Source: Candidatus Planktophila versatilis
Lineage (GTDB): Bacteria; Actinomycetota; Actinomycetes; Nanopelagicales; Nanopelagicaceae
Direction of reading: 5' to 3'
Length of the DNA stretch: 64,000 nt
NCBI RefSeq assembly: GCF_002288265.1
Contig: NZ_CP016778.1
Span: 1,240,001-1,304,000 of the forward strand
The position numbers and the translations under genes are program-made. Below the pieces are notes generated by a model. That model was given only the letters and a program-made list of their open reading frames with translations, was not told the origin of the DNA and ran no database searches. How positions within the stretch are numbered: position 1 is the first letter of the stretch; every line of letters begins with the position of its first letter. Below, one piece after another: positions 1 through 10,607 of this stretch.

Positions 1-49
1 ACTTCTCAAACGGTTTCTAAATCAGAAACATTTGCCGTACAGCTTTACA

Positions 50-1456
50 ATGACTACACAAGCAGCGATCCAATCGCAACATGCAGCAACACACCGATAC
101 GTACCGTCCACATCAACTCCAGTTTCGCCAGAAAAAGTAGCTTCTGTACTTAAGGCTGAATGGGAATTATTCACACAAGGCACCAAAGCATCTGAGACTG
201 AGAGCAAGCGGGCATTTAACTCACTGCCACTTGGCGTCACCTCTAGCTTCCAGCACTGGGATCCCTACCCGATCTCCATCTCATCGGCCAAGGGCGCATA
301 TATGACCGATGTCGACGGTCGCCAATTACTCGACCTCTCTATGGGCTTTGGCGCAATGCTCGCCGGCCACCTGAACCCAATTGTGATTGAAGAGATTGAA
401 GCCTCCCTGAAGCAAGGCATGCTCTTCGTGACTCCTTCCCCGACCTCAACTGATGCGGCAGAGCGAATCTGTAAGCGCTTTGGAATCGACCAAGTTCGAT
501 TTACCAATTCAGGCACCGAATCAACAATGTATGCCGTCCGCGTTGCCCGCTCTGCGACCCAGAAGATGGGCATTCTAAAAATTGAGGGTGGCTACCACGG
601 TAGCTATGACCCATTTGTAGTTTCTTCCAAGCCACCGGTTGCAGAAGCTGGAGACGCTGAAGAGCCAACTCCTTATATTGACTCAAATCTGGTGCCCGGA
701 GATATCTATGTCGTTCCATTTAATAACATTGAAGCACTCGAGCGTATGTTTGCAAGCAACGCAAATAAAATTGCCTGCTTCATCGTCGAGCCTGTTCTAG
801 AGAACATTGCGATTGTTCTTCCTGATGCAGGTTATCTCGAGCGAGTTCGTGAACTCTGCGATCAATACAACGTAATCCTGATCTTTGATGAAGTTAAAAC
901 TGGACTCACAGCGGGTGCACACGGTGCATCTGCTCGACTTGGCGTAAAGCCAGATCTCATCACTCTTGCAAAATCTATAGGTGGCGGACTTCCACTTGCC
1001 GCCTTCGGTGGCAAGAAGAAATACATGGACTTTGTCAGCAACGGAAAAATGGCACACTTTGGAACTTTTAACGGTAACCCGCTTGCAATGGCAGGTGTTC
1101 GCGCCATAGATCGTATTTGTACTGATGAGGCACTTGCAGCAGCTGAAGAGTTGAACCTGCAGGCACTTACACGCATCGGTCAGATTATCGATGAATACCA
1201 ACTTCCAGCACACACTGTCGGTTTTGGTGTGAAGGGCTGCGTTACCTGGTCAACAACACCAGTTCGCAACTATCGTGACTATAAAGCATCTGACTTTGGT
1301 ATCGCAGAAGCGCACTGGTTATTTGCCCTCAACCGCGGAATCATCACTCCGCCAGGACTTGATGAGCAATGGTTAATTTCACTGGCGCATGGCCAGGCTG
1401 AAATTGATTTACTAGTTGAAGATTTCCGCGAGTTTGCGAAGGCAATAAGAGCGTAA
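50..1456 (+). CDS. Class III aminotransferase, glutamate-1-semialdehyde aminomutase-like
   Basis: A PLP-dependent fold type I aminotransferase of about 468 residues. Sequence evidence is the class III pattern: a GTESTMYAVRVAR cofactor-phosphate segment, IFDEVKTG with the PLP-ring aspartate, and AKSIGGG carrying the Schiff-base lysine, followed by GTFNGNPLAMA. These resemble glutamate-1-semialdehyde 2,1-aminomutase, but the N-terminal extension and the lack of other haem genes nearby make a different amino-group transfer equally possible, so no symbol is given. The ATG at 50 is preferred over an in-frame TTG at 32; neither has a clear ribosome binding site. It ends just before a hairpin shared with the convergent tRNA-Arg. 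The substrate is not determinable from sequence. Confidence 0.8.
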   Translation: MTTQAAIQSQHAATHRYVPSTSTPVSPEKVASVLKAEWELFTQGTKASETESKRAFNSLPLGVTSSFQHWDPYPISISSAKGAYMTDVDGRQLLDLSMGFGAMLAGHLNPIVIEEIEASLKQGMLFVTPSPTSTDAAERICKRFGIDQVRFTNSGTESTMYAVRVARSATQKMGILKIEGGYHGSYDPFVVSSKPPVAEAGDAEEPTPYIDSNLVPGDIYVVPFNNIEALERMFASNANKIACFIVEPVLENIAIVLPDAGYLERVRELCDQYNVILIFDEVKTGLTAGAHGASARLGVKPDLITLAKSIGGGLPLAAFGGKKKYMDFVSNGKMAHFGTFNGNPLAMAGVRAIDRICTDEALAAAEELNLQALTRIGQIIDEYQLPAHTVGFGVKGCVTWSTTPVRNYRDYKASDFGIAEAHWLFALNRGIITPPGLDEQWLISLAHGQAEIDLLVEDFREFAKAIRA

Positions 1457-1463
1457 AGAAGAA

Positions 1464-1494
1464 AAGCCCCGAGTGTGAAAGGCACTCGAGGCTT
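1464..1494 (-). terminator. Terminator downstream of tRNA-Arg
   Basis: An inverted repeat (AAGCC, one C-A mismatch, CGAGTG, then its complement after a 7-nt loop). Read on the minus strand it is followed by TTTTCTTC, so it should stop tRNA-Arg transcription. On the plus strand it could also help end the aminotransferase message, but the T-run there is poor. Confidence 0.75.
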
Positions 1495-1500
1495 AACTTG

Positions 1501-1573
1501 TGCGCGCGAAGGGATTCGAACCCCTAACCTTCTGATCCGTAGTCAGATGCTCTATCCGTTGAGCTACGCACGC
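1501..1573 (-). tRNA. tRNA-Arg (anticodon ACG)
   Basis: A 73-nt cloverleaf on the minus strand. The acceptor stem GCGTGCG pairs with CGCGCGC with one G-T wobble, the T loop is GGTTCGAATCC, and the anticodon loop CTACGGA gives anticodon ACG, read after A34 deamination for CGU/CGC/CGA. The discriminator is A and the CCA end is not encoded. Confidence 0.95.
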
Positions 1574-1656
1574 CTATTAAATTGTGTATTGCGAAAACGA
1601 ATACTACAGGCTTTTCTCGCTACTGAAAAACGCTTAAAACGAGCAGAAATTAATGC

Positions 1657-3096
<1,440 letters not shown>

Positions 3097-4371
3097 CTAC
3101 AGCCTACCGAGTCTTAAGAGCTCCTCGCGATCAACGGCCTTGCGACGCGGTTTACCCAGCGGTTCACCTGCTGCTACTTCAGCCTGATTTATTACCTGCC
3201 AATGAGCTTGGGTGACAACTCTGTTATGTGTAATTACATCGGTGATATCACCCGCGCTCTTGGGAGTAGTTAAATCATCGACTAGTAATTTCATGACATC
3301 TGCTGCATCTGACTTATTTGTGCCAATCACACCTGACGGACCACGCTTAGCCCAACCAACAACATAGACGTTCTCATGTACTCGACCATCAGTATTTACT
3401 ACCTTGCCCTTCTCATAGGGCACACCCGCTAGCGCTGTTGCTTCATAACCAATGGCGGTAATCACTAGGCCACACTTAATACTAAATATCTCATCACTGC
3501 CCGTCTTCTGAAATACAACCTCTTCAACGCGGCCAGCGCCTTTAATCTCAATCGGGGTGGCTAGAAATTGGAAGGTAATCGTGCGCTCGTGGTTGGTCGT
3601 TTCTTTTTCAGCAATCAATAACATGGCATCAAGATTGCTCTTCACATCTTTTGCAGGTTCAGCTCCTGCACGTGAAATAGCATCGGAAATATCTGATTTA
3701 CTCATCATGACATTGGTATGTTCAAGTTTTGGCAGATCGCGAAGTTCAGGTGATGTGAAGGCGGCATGCTCGGGTCCACGGCGAGCACTGATTACTACCT
3801 TGCGCACGGCACTTGCTTTAAATGAATCAATTGCGTGATCTGCAGTATCAGTTGGATCGAGTTCACTGGGCTCCAGCGCCAAAATCCGGGCAACATCCAT
3901 AGCAACATTGCCGGCGCCAATGACAACGGCCGTATCGGAACTCAAATCAATAGTGTGATCTTTGAAATCTGGGTGGGAGTTGTACCAAGGCACAAAGGTG
4001 GCCGCAGACATGGAGCCTGGTAGATCTTCTCCAGGAATGCCAAGCTTCTTGCCAACTGCAGACCCGGTAGCGATTATGACCGCGTCGTACTTCTCTTTGA
4101 GTTGTTCAATCGTCAGATCTGAGCCGAGTTCAACATTGGCAAATAGCCTAAAGCCTGGTTCAACAGCAATTTTCTCAAATACTTTCGATACGGTCTTAAT
4201 CTTTGGATGATCCGGGGCCACACCACTACGCACTAAACCCCAAGGCGTTGGTAAACGTTCAATCATGTCAATAGAAAATTGAAGTTCATCGCTCTGCAAG
4301 TTTTGCAGACCTTGGGCTGCAAAGTAGCCAGCAGGACCTGCGCCGACGATTGCTACCTTAAATCTTGACAT
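3097..4371 (-). CDS. fprA: NADPH-ferredoxin/adrenodoxin-type reductase (FprA-like)
   Basis: FAD flavoprotein of 424 residues that moves electrons between NADPH and ferredoxins. The N-terminal FAD dinucleotide motif VGAGPAGYFAA lies near residue 9, followed by the adrenodoxin-reductase signature GVAPDHPKIK around residue 52, and a second nucleotide motif VIGAGNVAMDVAR (about 150-163) for NADPH. The C-terminal GWAKRGPSGVIGTNK is typical of the family. Slightly shorter than mycobacterial FprA but no domain is missing. It is first in a two-gene operon with guaB1; a shared demand for NADPH is the only obvious link. The redox partner ferredoxin is not in this window. Confidence 0.88.
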   Translation of the reverse strand: MSRFKVAIVGAGPAGYFAAQGLQNLQSDELQFSIDMIERLPTPWGLVRSGVAPDHPKIKTVSKVFEKIAVEPGFRLFANVELGSDLTIEQLKEKYDAVIIATGSAVGKKLGIPGEDLPGSMSAATFVPWYNSHPDFKDHTIDLSSDTAVVIGAGNVAMDVARILALEPSELDPTDTADHAIDSFKASAVRKVVISARRGPEHAAFTSPELRDLPKLEHTNVMMSKSDISDAISRAGAEPAKDVKSNLDAMLLIAEKETTNHERTITFQFLATPIEIKGAGRVEEVVFQKTGSDEIFSIKCGLVITAIGYEATALAGVPYEKGKVVNTDGRVHENVYVVGWAKRGPSGVIGTNKSDAADVMKLLVDDLTTPKSAGDITDVITHNRVVTQAHWQVINQAEVAAGEPLGKPRRKAVDREELLRLGRL

Positions 4372-4393
4372 TGATGCCCAGTTTCTTACTCAG

Positions 4394-5431
4394 TTAGGAA
4401 ATTCGCAAATTTGCACGGTGGGATTTAGTAGGGGCGGTAGAAGAACGAACTACTAAACGTGGCTGGAATTCAATGCGTTGATGAACATGGCGCTCGGGGT
4501 TTTCGCACTCTGAAATAATCAATTCAGCCGCTGCAAAACCGAGTTCATAAGCGGGTTGTGATATTGAAGTGAGGGGAACGTTGGCGCTGCCCGCAAAATC
4601 TATATCGTCATATCCGATAACAGAGACATCTTCTGGGACCGAAATATTTTTTTCGCGCAACGCGCGGATGGCACCGAGTGCGATCAAGTCATTGCCACAG
4701 ATGATTCCTGTGAAATCAACACCTGATTCAATCTTCTTCATCATCGCATCGTATGCATTTGAAGCGCTCATAGAATCCAGGCGAAGTTCCATAATCTGAG
4801 GGAGTTGGTTAGCCGGGATTTCTTTCATAGAATCTCTAATTCCGGTGTTGCGATCGGCAACTTGTGGAATATCTTCACTTCCGGTGAGCAATAAAATTTT
4901 GCGGTGCCCTAGTTCGTGTAGGTGAGTGAGAGCTAGCGAACCACCATATGAATCGTTCACTGCAACGCTACATGCTTGCAAACCGAGCGCAGGACGATCA
5001 ACTAGAGCCAAGCGAATTCCCTTTTCGGCAACTTTTGCCAGAGCCCTAATAGTCTCTCTAGCTGGTGTAATCAAAATTCCTTCTACATTTTGAGCGCTGA
5101 GTACCTCTAAATACTGGCTCTCTTTATCAGTGCTCTCATCTGTATTGCATAAAATCACAACGTACTTTGCGGCAAAGGCAGCATCGTTTACACCCATGGC
5201 TAGCGCAGTAAAGAATGGATTAGAAATGTCAGGGACAATTAATCCAATTACGCGATTTCGTCCAGCGCGCAGATTGCGGGCGGATGCATTCGGAACAAAG
5301 CCCATTTCTTCAATAACTTTTTGCACTTTACGCAGAGTCAGTGGTGCCAATACCTCTGGGCGATTAATCGCATTAGAGACGGTGCCCAAAGAGACGCCGG
5401 CGGCTTTGGCCACATCTCTGATACTTGCCAC
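4394..5431 (-). CDS. LacI-family regulator, probably of the rhamnose operon
   Basis: DNA-binding repressor of the LacI/GalR family. The N-terminal helix-turn-helix reads IRDVAKAAGVSLGTVSNAI, followed by a hinge (NASARNLRAG) and a periplasmic-binding-protein-like effector domain starting at IGLIVPDISNPFF. GTG at 5431 is preferred because AGGGAG lies just upstream and the protein then begins directly at the HTH; an in-frame ATG at 5455 would add eight residues. It is divergent from rhaM, and operator-like sites lie between them, so control of rhamnose genes by rhamnose or a derivative is the simplest reading. It is not closely similar to the other two LacI proteins in the window. Confidence 0.88.
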   Translation of the reverse strand: MASIRDVAKAAGVSLGTVSNAINRPEVLAPLTLRKVQKVIEEMGFVPNASARNLRAGRNRVIGLIVPDISNPFFTALAMGVNDAAFAAKYVVILCNTDESTDKESQYLEVLSAQNVEGILITPARETIRALAKVAEKGIRLALVDRPALGLQACSVAVNDSYGGSLALTHLHELGHRKILLLTGSEDIPQVADRNTGIRDSMKEIPANQLPQIMELRLDSMSASNAYDAMMKKIESGVDFTGIICGNDLIALGAIRALREKNISVPEDVSVIGYDDIDFAGSANVPLTSISQPAYELGFAAAELIISECENPERHVHQRIEFQPRLVVRSSTAPTKSHRANLRIS

Positions 5432-5469
5432 AAAGATCTCCCTAGAATTGAACAAAATCTATTGAACAC

Positions 5470-5483
5470 TTGAAACGATACAG
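5470..5483. promoter_or_regulatory. LacI-type operator candidate between the lacI-like gene and rhaM
   Basis: TTGAAACGATACAG, an imperfect dyad centred on CG, 38 bp upstream of the regulator start. It resembles TGGAAACGATACCA found elsewhere in the window. Probably autoregulatory or shared. Confidence 0.5.
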
Positions 5484-5540
5484 GATTTAGAGCGAGTCTG
5501 GCTACTTTGCCTTTTGAACAGATTCGCTTTTCGCGCTCAA

Positions 5541-5569
5541 TTGACGCCTTTAAACTCAATGAATAGCCT
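5541..5569 (+). promoter_or_regulatory. Candidate sigma-70-type promoter of the rha operon
   Basis: TTGACG and TAGCCT separated by 17 bp, reading toward rhaM and ending 12 bp before a second operator-like dyad. The -10 element is weak. Confidence 0.4.
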
Positions 5570-5580
5570 TAGCTAACTGC

Positions 5581-5594
5581 TTAAAACGGTTCAA
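5581..5594. promoter_or_regulatory. LacI-type operator candidate upstream of rhaM
   Basis: TTAAAACGGTTCAA, a CG-centred dyad directly abutting the ribosome binding site AAGGAG of rhaM and downstream of the candidate promoter. This position suits repression. Confidence 0.5.
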
Positions 5595-5604
5595 GGAGAA
5601 TTCT

Positions 5605-5928
5605 ATGGAGAGAGTCGCATTTCGTCTCAAAGTTCGTAAAGAGATGATGAATGAGTATGTGCGCAGACATACAGAAGTCTGGCCCGAGATGCTCGACGCT
5701 CTTCGCTCTACTGGTTGGACCAACTACTCCATCTTCCTCGATCGTGCTGATGGCTCACTTTTTGGATATTTCGAAACACTTAATTTAGAGGCGGCGCTAG
5801 CAGGGATGGGAAAGACTGAGATTAACGAGAAATGGCAGAAAGATATGGCGCCATTCTTTGAAAATCTTGAAGGCGTTAATGCAGATCAGGGATTTATCAA
5901 GCTTGAGCAAGTCTTTTTTCTTCAATAA
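5605..5928 (+). CDS. rhaM: L-rhamnose mutarotase
   Basis: Small cytoplasmic ferredoxin-like-fold enzyme of 107 residues that interconverts the alpha and beta anomers of L-rhamnose, feeding the isomerase. The N-terminal RVAFRLKV strand, the H-x-x-V-W-P segment (HTEVWPEM) with the family histidine, the central YSIFLD strand and the C-terminal LEQVFFL are the RhaM/YiiL family pattern and the length is standard. AAGGAGAA lies ten bases before the ATG. First gene of the rhamnose operon, 33 bp before the isomerase. Confidence 0.93.
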   Translation: MERVAFRLKVRKEMMNEYVRRHTEVWPEMLDALRSTGWTNYSIFLDRADGSLFGYFETLNLEAALAGMGKTEINEKWQKDMAPFFENLEGVNADQGFIKLEQVFFLQ

Positions 5929-5961
5929 ATTCTATTACATCCACTACTAGAGGAGCACGGC

Positions 5962-7128
5962 ATGGCATCAAAGGCGGACGTTAAGAAAGTTCTTGACCGA
6001 CTACAAATCGAAACTCCATCATGGGCATACGGAAATTCTGGAACACGATTTAAAGTTTTTGGTCAACCGGGTGTTCCTCGTGATCCTTTTGAAAAAGTAG
6101 AAGATGCCGCACAGGTACATAAGTACACCGGTGCTGCTCACAGCGTTGCCCTACACATTCCTTGGGACAAGGTTGAGGATTACGCAAAATTTGCCAAGCA
6201 CGCAAAAGATCTAGGTGTGGTGCTTGGAACAATTAACTCCAATACCTTCCAAGACGATGATTACAAGCTGGGGTCAGTCTGTCATCCCGATAAGAAGATT
6301 CGCGAGAAAGCAGTCCGCCACCTTCTAGAGTGCATTGAAATCATGGATATCACTGGGTCGCAAGATTTGAAGTTGTGGTTTGCAGATGGCACCAACTATC
6401 CGGGCCAAGACAACATCAGCTCTCGTCAAGATCGTTTATCTGAATCACTTCACGAAACTTATAATCATCTCAAAGGCAATCAGAGAATGCTTGTTGAATA
6501 CAAGTTCTTTGAGCCTTCTTTCTACACCACTGATATTCCTGACTGGGGAACTTCCTACGCTCACTGTCTACAACTTGGCGAGCGTGCAATGGTCTGCGTT
6601 GATACTGGACACCATGCGCCTGGAACAAATATTGAATTCATCGTGGCCTTCTTACTTCGAGCAAAGAAGCTTGGTGCATTCGATTTCAATTCACGTTTCT
6701 ACGCTGATGATGATTTGATTGTTGGAGCCGCAGATCCGTTCCAGTTATTCCGCATTCTGCACGAAGTTAACATCAACGGCGGATTCGACATCGGAACGCC
6801 CGTTTCATTTGTGCTAGATCAATGCCACAATATCGAGGCGAAAATTCCTGGGCAAATTCGCTCAATTCTCAATGTTCAAGAGGCTGCTGCAAAGGCGCTA
6901 TTAGTTGACCAGAGTGCACTTAAAGCTGCGCAAGCTGCAGGTGATGTGCTTGAGGCAAACGGTGTCCTGATGGATGCCTATAACACTGATGTCCGTCCGC
7001 TTCTTGAAGAGTGGCGCAGCGATAAGGGAATTGATCCCAATCCTATGAAGGCATTTAAAGCCTCTGGTTATCTAAAGAAAATTGCTGACTCACGAGTCGG
7101 CGGCAATCAAGCTGGGTGGGGTGCATAA
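5962..7128 (+). CDS. rhaI: L-rhamnose isomerase, RhaI type
   Basis: Metal-dependent TIM-barrel aldose-ketose isomerase of 388 residues converting L-rhamnose to L-rhamnulose. It belongs to the RhaI lineage (Pseudomonas stutzeri / Gram-positive subtype) and not the E. coli RhaA lineage. Visible metal and substrate residues are the glutamate in VEYKFFEP, the aspartate and histidine in VDTGHH, and the acidic run ADDDL. The segment FDFN has aspartate where, from memory, the P. stutzeri enzyme has the metal-ligand histidine in FHFND. RBS GAGGAG precedes the ATG. The next gene overlaps its 3' end by 13 nt, which implies translational coupling. Confidence 0.92.
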   Translation: MASKADVKKVLDRLQIETPSWAYGNSGTRFKVFGQPGVPRDPFEKVEDAAQVHKYTGAAHSVALHIPWDKVEDYAKFAKHAKDLGVVLGTINSNTFQDDDYKLGSVCHPDKKIREKAVRHLLECIEIMDITGSQDLKLWFADGTNYPGQDNISSRQDRLSESLHETYNHLKGNQRMLVEYKFFEPSFYTTDIPDWGTSYAHCLQLGERAMVCVDTGHHAPGTNIEFIVAFLLRAKKLGAFDFNSRFYADDDLIVGAADPFQLFRILHEVNINGGFDIGTPVSFVLDQCHNIEAKIPGQIRSILNVQEAAAKALLVDQSALKAAQAAGDVLEANGVLMDAYNTDVRPLLEEWRSDKGIDPNPMKAFKASGYLKKIADSRVGGNQAGWGA

Positions 7129-9179
7129 TTAAAAAGCTATCTGAGTTAACTCCTGCAGTAAACGAACTGATTTCTCGTTCTAATCGTTTAGGTGCTGACC
7201 CGAAGGTGACTAACTACGCCGGTGGCAATACCTCTGCGAAGGCAACGATTACTGATCCAATTTCCGGTAAGCCAACCTCGCTTATCTTCGTAAAGGGTTC
7301 CGGTGGTGATCTCGGTACTCTCAAAGAAGAAGGAATAGCAGTTTTATATACCGATAAAGTTCATGAGCTTAAGAATGTTTATCCTGGTGAGCAACGCGAG
7401 GATGAAATGGTTGCACTATTTGATTACTGCCTCTTCGGTAAAGGTGGAGCAGCACCGAGCATTGATACTTCGATGCACGGTTTGGTAGATAAGTTACATG
7501 TTGATCATTTACATCCAGATTCCATCATTGCCTTTGCCACCTCCGCCGATGGTCCTGCCATCACCAAGAAATGTTTTGGGGATGAAATTCTCTGGGTGGA
7601 TTGGCGCCGACCTGGGTTTCAACTTGGATTGGATATTGCAAAGATTGCCGCAGAGAACCCGAGCGCTAAAGGGTGCATTCTCGGTGGCCATGGCTTAACA
7701 ACATGGGCTGATACTTCTGATGAGTGCGAGAAGCGCTCACTTGATGCCATAAAGAAGGCAGAAGATTTCATTAAGGCAAATGGCAAATCAGAACCATTTG
7801 GTGCAAGTATCGCTAAGTACAAGGCGCTTGCGGAAGCAGAACGTAGGGCACGCGCCGCACAACTCTCTCCAATACTGCGAGGCGTGGCTTCACAGGATGC
7901 ACGCATGGTTGGTCACTTCACCGACTCAGATGTAGTTTTAGATTTCATCGCCAGCCAGTCACTGCAAAAACTCGCTGCCTTAGGCACATCATGTCCTGAT
8001 CACTTCTTACGTACCAAGGTCTCCCCTATGGTCCTTGATACAGAGCCAGGTGCTGATCTTGAGCAAGTAACCGCTCGTATTCGCACTTTGCATGAGGAGT
8101 ATCGCGCGAGTTACTCGGCTTACTACAACCGTCATGCAACCAAGGAATCTCCGGCAATACGTGGGGCAGATCCACTCATTATTCTGGTTCCAGGAATCGG
8201 CATGTTTTCTTACGGCAAAGATAAGCAGACAGCTCGTGTTGCAGGAGAGTTTTATGTCAACGCCATCAATGTGATGCGTGGAGCTGAAGCTCTCTCAACA
8301 TATGCACCAATCTCAGAACTCGAAAAGTTTCGCATCGAATACTGGGATCTTGAAGAAGCAAAGCTTCGTCGCATGCCTAAGCCCAAGGCACTTGCCGGAC
8401 AAATCGCACTTGTGACAGGTGGTGCATCAGGAATCGGACGCGCAATTGTTCAGCGCTACTTTGATGAGGGTGCTTGTGTTGCAATTGCAGACCGCGATCT
8501 AGAAGGTGCAAAGAAGCTCATAGCTGAAATGGGTAATTCTGAGCGATTACTCGCCGTGGGTGTCGATGTCACACTTGAAGATCAAGTTGCTGCTGCAGTA
8601 AATGCCACAACACTGGCATTCGGTGGAATAGATATCTTGGTCAACAATGCCGGGCTCTCACTCTCTAAATCTTTAGTTGATACAACTGTTAGTGACTGGG
8701 ATCTTCAACATAATGTGATGGCTCGTGGTTCATTCTTATTCTCACGCGAAGTTGCAAAGGCAATGATTGTGCAGAAGATGGCTGGAAATATTCTCTACAT
8801 TGCTTCAAAGAATGCCGTCTTTGCCGGTCCTAACAATGTTGCATACGGCGCGACCAAGGCAGATCAAGCTCATCAAGTGAGATTGCTAGCTGCTGAGCTC
8901 GGTGAGTATGGAATTCGGGTTAATGGAATTAACCCAGACGGTGTTGTGCAAGGTTCTGGAATTTTCGCTAGTGGATGGGGCGCAAATCGCGCTGCCGTCT
9001 ATGGCGTTGAAGAAGAGAAGCTTGGTGCGTTCTATGCCCAGCGCAGCATCTTAAAACTTGAGGTCCTTCCTTCCCACATTGCTGCAGCGGCATTTGCATT
9101 TGTTGCAGGAGATTTACCACTGACAACAGGGTCACATATCCCGGTTGATAGCGGTGTAGCGAGTGCATTCCTGCGCTAA
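7116..9179 (+). CDS. rhaEW: Bifunctional rhamnulose-1-phosphate aldolase / L-lactaldehyde dehydrogenase
   Basis: Two-domain fusion of 687 residues. The N-terminal part (about 1-400) is a class II aldolase/adducin domain (NYAGGNTSAK, IDTSMHGLVD and the zinc-type histidines in HVDHLHPD and GGHGL). The C-terminal part (about 425-687) is a short-chain dehydrogenase with VTGGASGIGRAI, NNAG, and the YGATK catalytic Tyr/Lys pair. The family was characterised as RhaEW: cleavage of L-rhamnulose-1-phosphate to DHAP and L-lactaldehyde, with oxidation of the aldehyde to L-lactate. The GTG start at 7116 is the only usual start codon before conserved sequence and lies inside rhaI. rhaB follows after 2 bp. 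Confidence 0.93.
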   Translation: MGCIIKKLSELTPAVNELISRSNRLGADPKVTNYAGGNTSAKATITDPISGKPTSLIFVKGSGGDLGTLKEEGIAVLYTDKVHELKNVYPGEQREDEMVALFDYCLFGKGGAAPSIDTSMHGLVDKLHVDHLHPDSIIAFATSADGPAITKKCFGDEILWVDWRRPGFQLGLDIAKIAAENPSAKGCILGGHGLTTWADTSDECEKRSLDAIKKAEDFIKANGKSEPFGASIAKYKALAEAERRARAAQLSPILRGVASQDARMVGHFTDSDVVLDFIASQSLQKLAALGTSCPDHFLRTKVSPMVLDTEPGADLEQVTARIRTLHEEYRASYSAYYNRHATKESPAIRGADPLIILVPGIGMFSYGKDKQTARVAGEFYVNAINVMRGAEALSTYAPISELEKFRIEYWDLEEAKLRRMPKPKALAGQIALVTGGASGIGRAIVQRYFDEGACVAIADRDLEGAKKLIAEMGNSERLLAVGVDVTLEDQVAAAVNATTLAFGGIDILVNNAGLSLSKSLVDTTVSDWDLQHNVMARGSFLFSREVAKAMIVQKMAGNILYIASKNAVFAGPNNVAYGATKADQAHQVRLLAAELGEYGIRVNGINPDGVVQGSGIFASGWGANRAAVYGVEEEKLGAFYAQRSILKLEVLPSHIAAAAFAFVAGDLPLTTGSHIPVDSGVASAFLR

Positions 9180-9181
9180 CT

Positions 9182-10582
9182 ATGGCTTCTTACGCAGCGA
9201 TTGATTTAGGTGCAACCAGCGGCCGTGTGGCAGTTGGGACTATTTCGGATGGAAAAATCTCCTTCGAAGTTATTCACCGTTTTACCAATGACCCCATTGA
9301 TGATCCTGTAGATGGTCTTCTTTGGAACTGGTCCAAGCTTCAAGAAGAAGTTCTTGTAGGGCTGAATATGGCGGCGAAGAAATATCCCTTAACATCAGTG
9401 GCCGTTGATTCTTGGGGTGTGGATTACCAACTTCTTAATAGCGATGGATCGCTTAACAAAAGAGTTTTTTCCTATCGAAATTTACGACTCGAAGGAGTTA
9501 TGGAAGATACGACCAAGCTAGTTGGCAAAGAGCGAATCTATAAAAGTACTGGAATCCAATTTCTCACCTTTAACACAATTTATCAATTAATCGCTGGGCT
9601 CTCAATTGATGAATTTGATGGTGCTTTTCAATTTCTAATGCTTCCCGATGCACTTAATTATTTCCTCTGCGGGAGTGCGACGCAAGAGGTAACTAATGCA
9701 TCTACTACTCAATTACTTAATCCCATAACGCGCGATTGGGATTGGGATTTGATTGCAGAATTAGATCTCCCCAAGAGAATTTTTCCCGCACTCCATGAAG
9801 CGGGAGCATTTTTAAGCAAGATTAAGGGCCATGGAGAACTCGACGGGATTCAAGTGGTGGCAGTGGGTTCACACGACACCGCATCGGCCGTTGCAGCCGT
9901 ACCCATGACTCATCCGGAGAAATCCATTTACATCTCAAGTGGAACATGGTCTCTGGTTGGTTACGAGAAATCGCAAGCAAATACTTCCAATGAAGCATTT
10001 GAAATCGATTTAACAAATGAATTAGGTGTGCAGGCAACTGTGCGGTCCTTGCGTAATGTGGCTGGAATGTGGTTGCTATCAGAATGTCAGCGAGACTGGG
10101 CTGCCCAAGGATTAGATATTAAGGTCGAAGAACTCGTTGCCGCGGCGCAGAAGGTGCCTGCCAATTCCTTTCTTATCAATCCTAACGATCATATCTTTTT
10201 GGCTGCCGGAAACATGGTCGGCCGTATTGCCGAGTATTGCATTGCAAATAACGCACCAGTTCCCAATACTCCGGCGGAGTATGCACGTTGTATTTTTGAC
10301 AGTTTGGCTGCTGCTTATGATCAGATAATTTCTGATTTTGAAGAGGTGGAAGGCCATTCATTTGATCTCATTTATGTAGTGGGTGGAGGCAGCGCCAATG
10401 ATTTCCTCAATCAATTGACCGCTGATGTCACCAGAAAGAAAGTTATTACTGGCGCAGTAGAAGCTACTCTCCTAGGAAATATAGGTATGCAGGCTATTGC
10501 TGCTGGAGAAGTCTCGGGCTTAGCGCAACTACGTGAAATGATTTCAGCATCGATTACCCAGAGGATTTTCCTTCCTTCGTAA
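9182..10582 (+). CDS. rhaB: L-rhamnulokinase
   Basis: FGGY-family carbohydrate kinase of 466 residues phosphorylating L-rhamnulose at C1 with ATP. Evidence includes the N-terminal phosphate loop AIDLGATSGRV, the VDSWGVDYQLL segment, the catalytic-aspartate region GSHDTASAVAAVP, SSGTWSLVG, and the ATPase motif VVGGGSAN near residue 400. These patterns and the length match RhaB. It sits 2 bp after the aldolase/dehydrogenase gene, so the operon order is rhaM-rhaI-rhaEW-rhaB. The next gene begins 25 bp later on the same strand and may be read through. Confidence 0.93.
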   Translation: MASYAAIDLGATSGRVAVGTISDGKISFEVIHRFTNDPIDDPVDGLLWNWSKLQEEVLVGLNMAAKKYPLTSVAVDSWGVDYQLLNSDGSLNKRVFSYRNLRLEGVMEDTTKLVGKERIYKSTGIQFLTFNTIYQLIAGLSIDEFDGAFQFLMLPDALNYFLCGSATQEVTNASTTQLLNPITRDWDWDLIAELDLPKRIFPALHEAGAFLSKIKGHGELDGIQVVAVGSHDTASAVAAVPMTHPEKSIYISSGTWSLVGYEKSQANTSNEAFEIDLTNELGVQATVRSLRNVAGMWLLSECQRDWAAQGLDIKVEELVAAAQKVPANSFLINPNDHIFLAAGNMVGRIAEYCIANNAPVPNTPAEYARCIFDSLAAAYDQIISDFEEVEGHSFDLIYVVGGGSANDFLNQLTADVTRKKVITGAVEATLLGNIGMQAIAAGEVSGLAQLREMISASITQRIFLPS

Positions 10583-10607
10583 GCCCGCTGCCTCTAGACT
10601 AAGCAAC

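Noticed and set aside
6-19. CTCAAACGGTTTCT-like sequence resembling a LacI operator at the window start
   Set aside because: Half-sites match poorly (TCAAA/GAAAC), and the neighbouring aminotransferase has no link to the LacI regulon.
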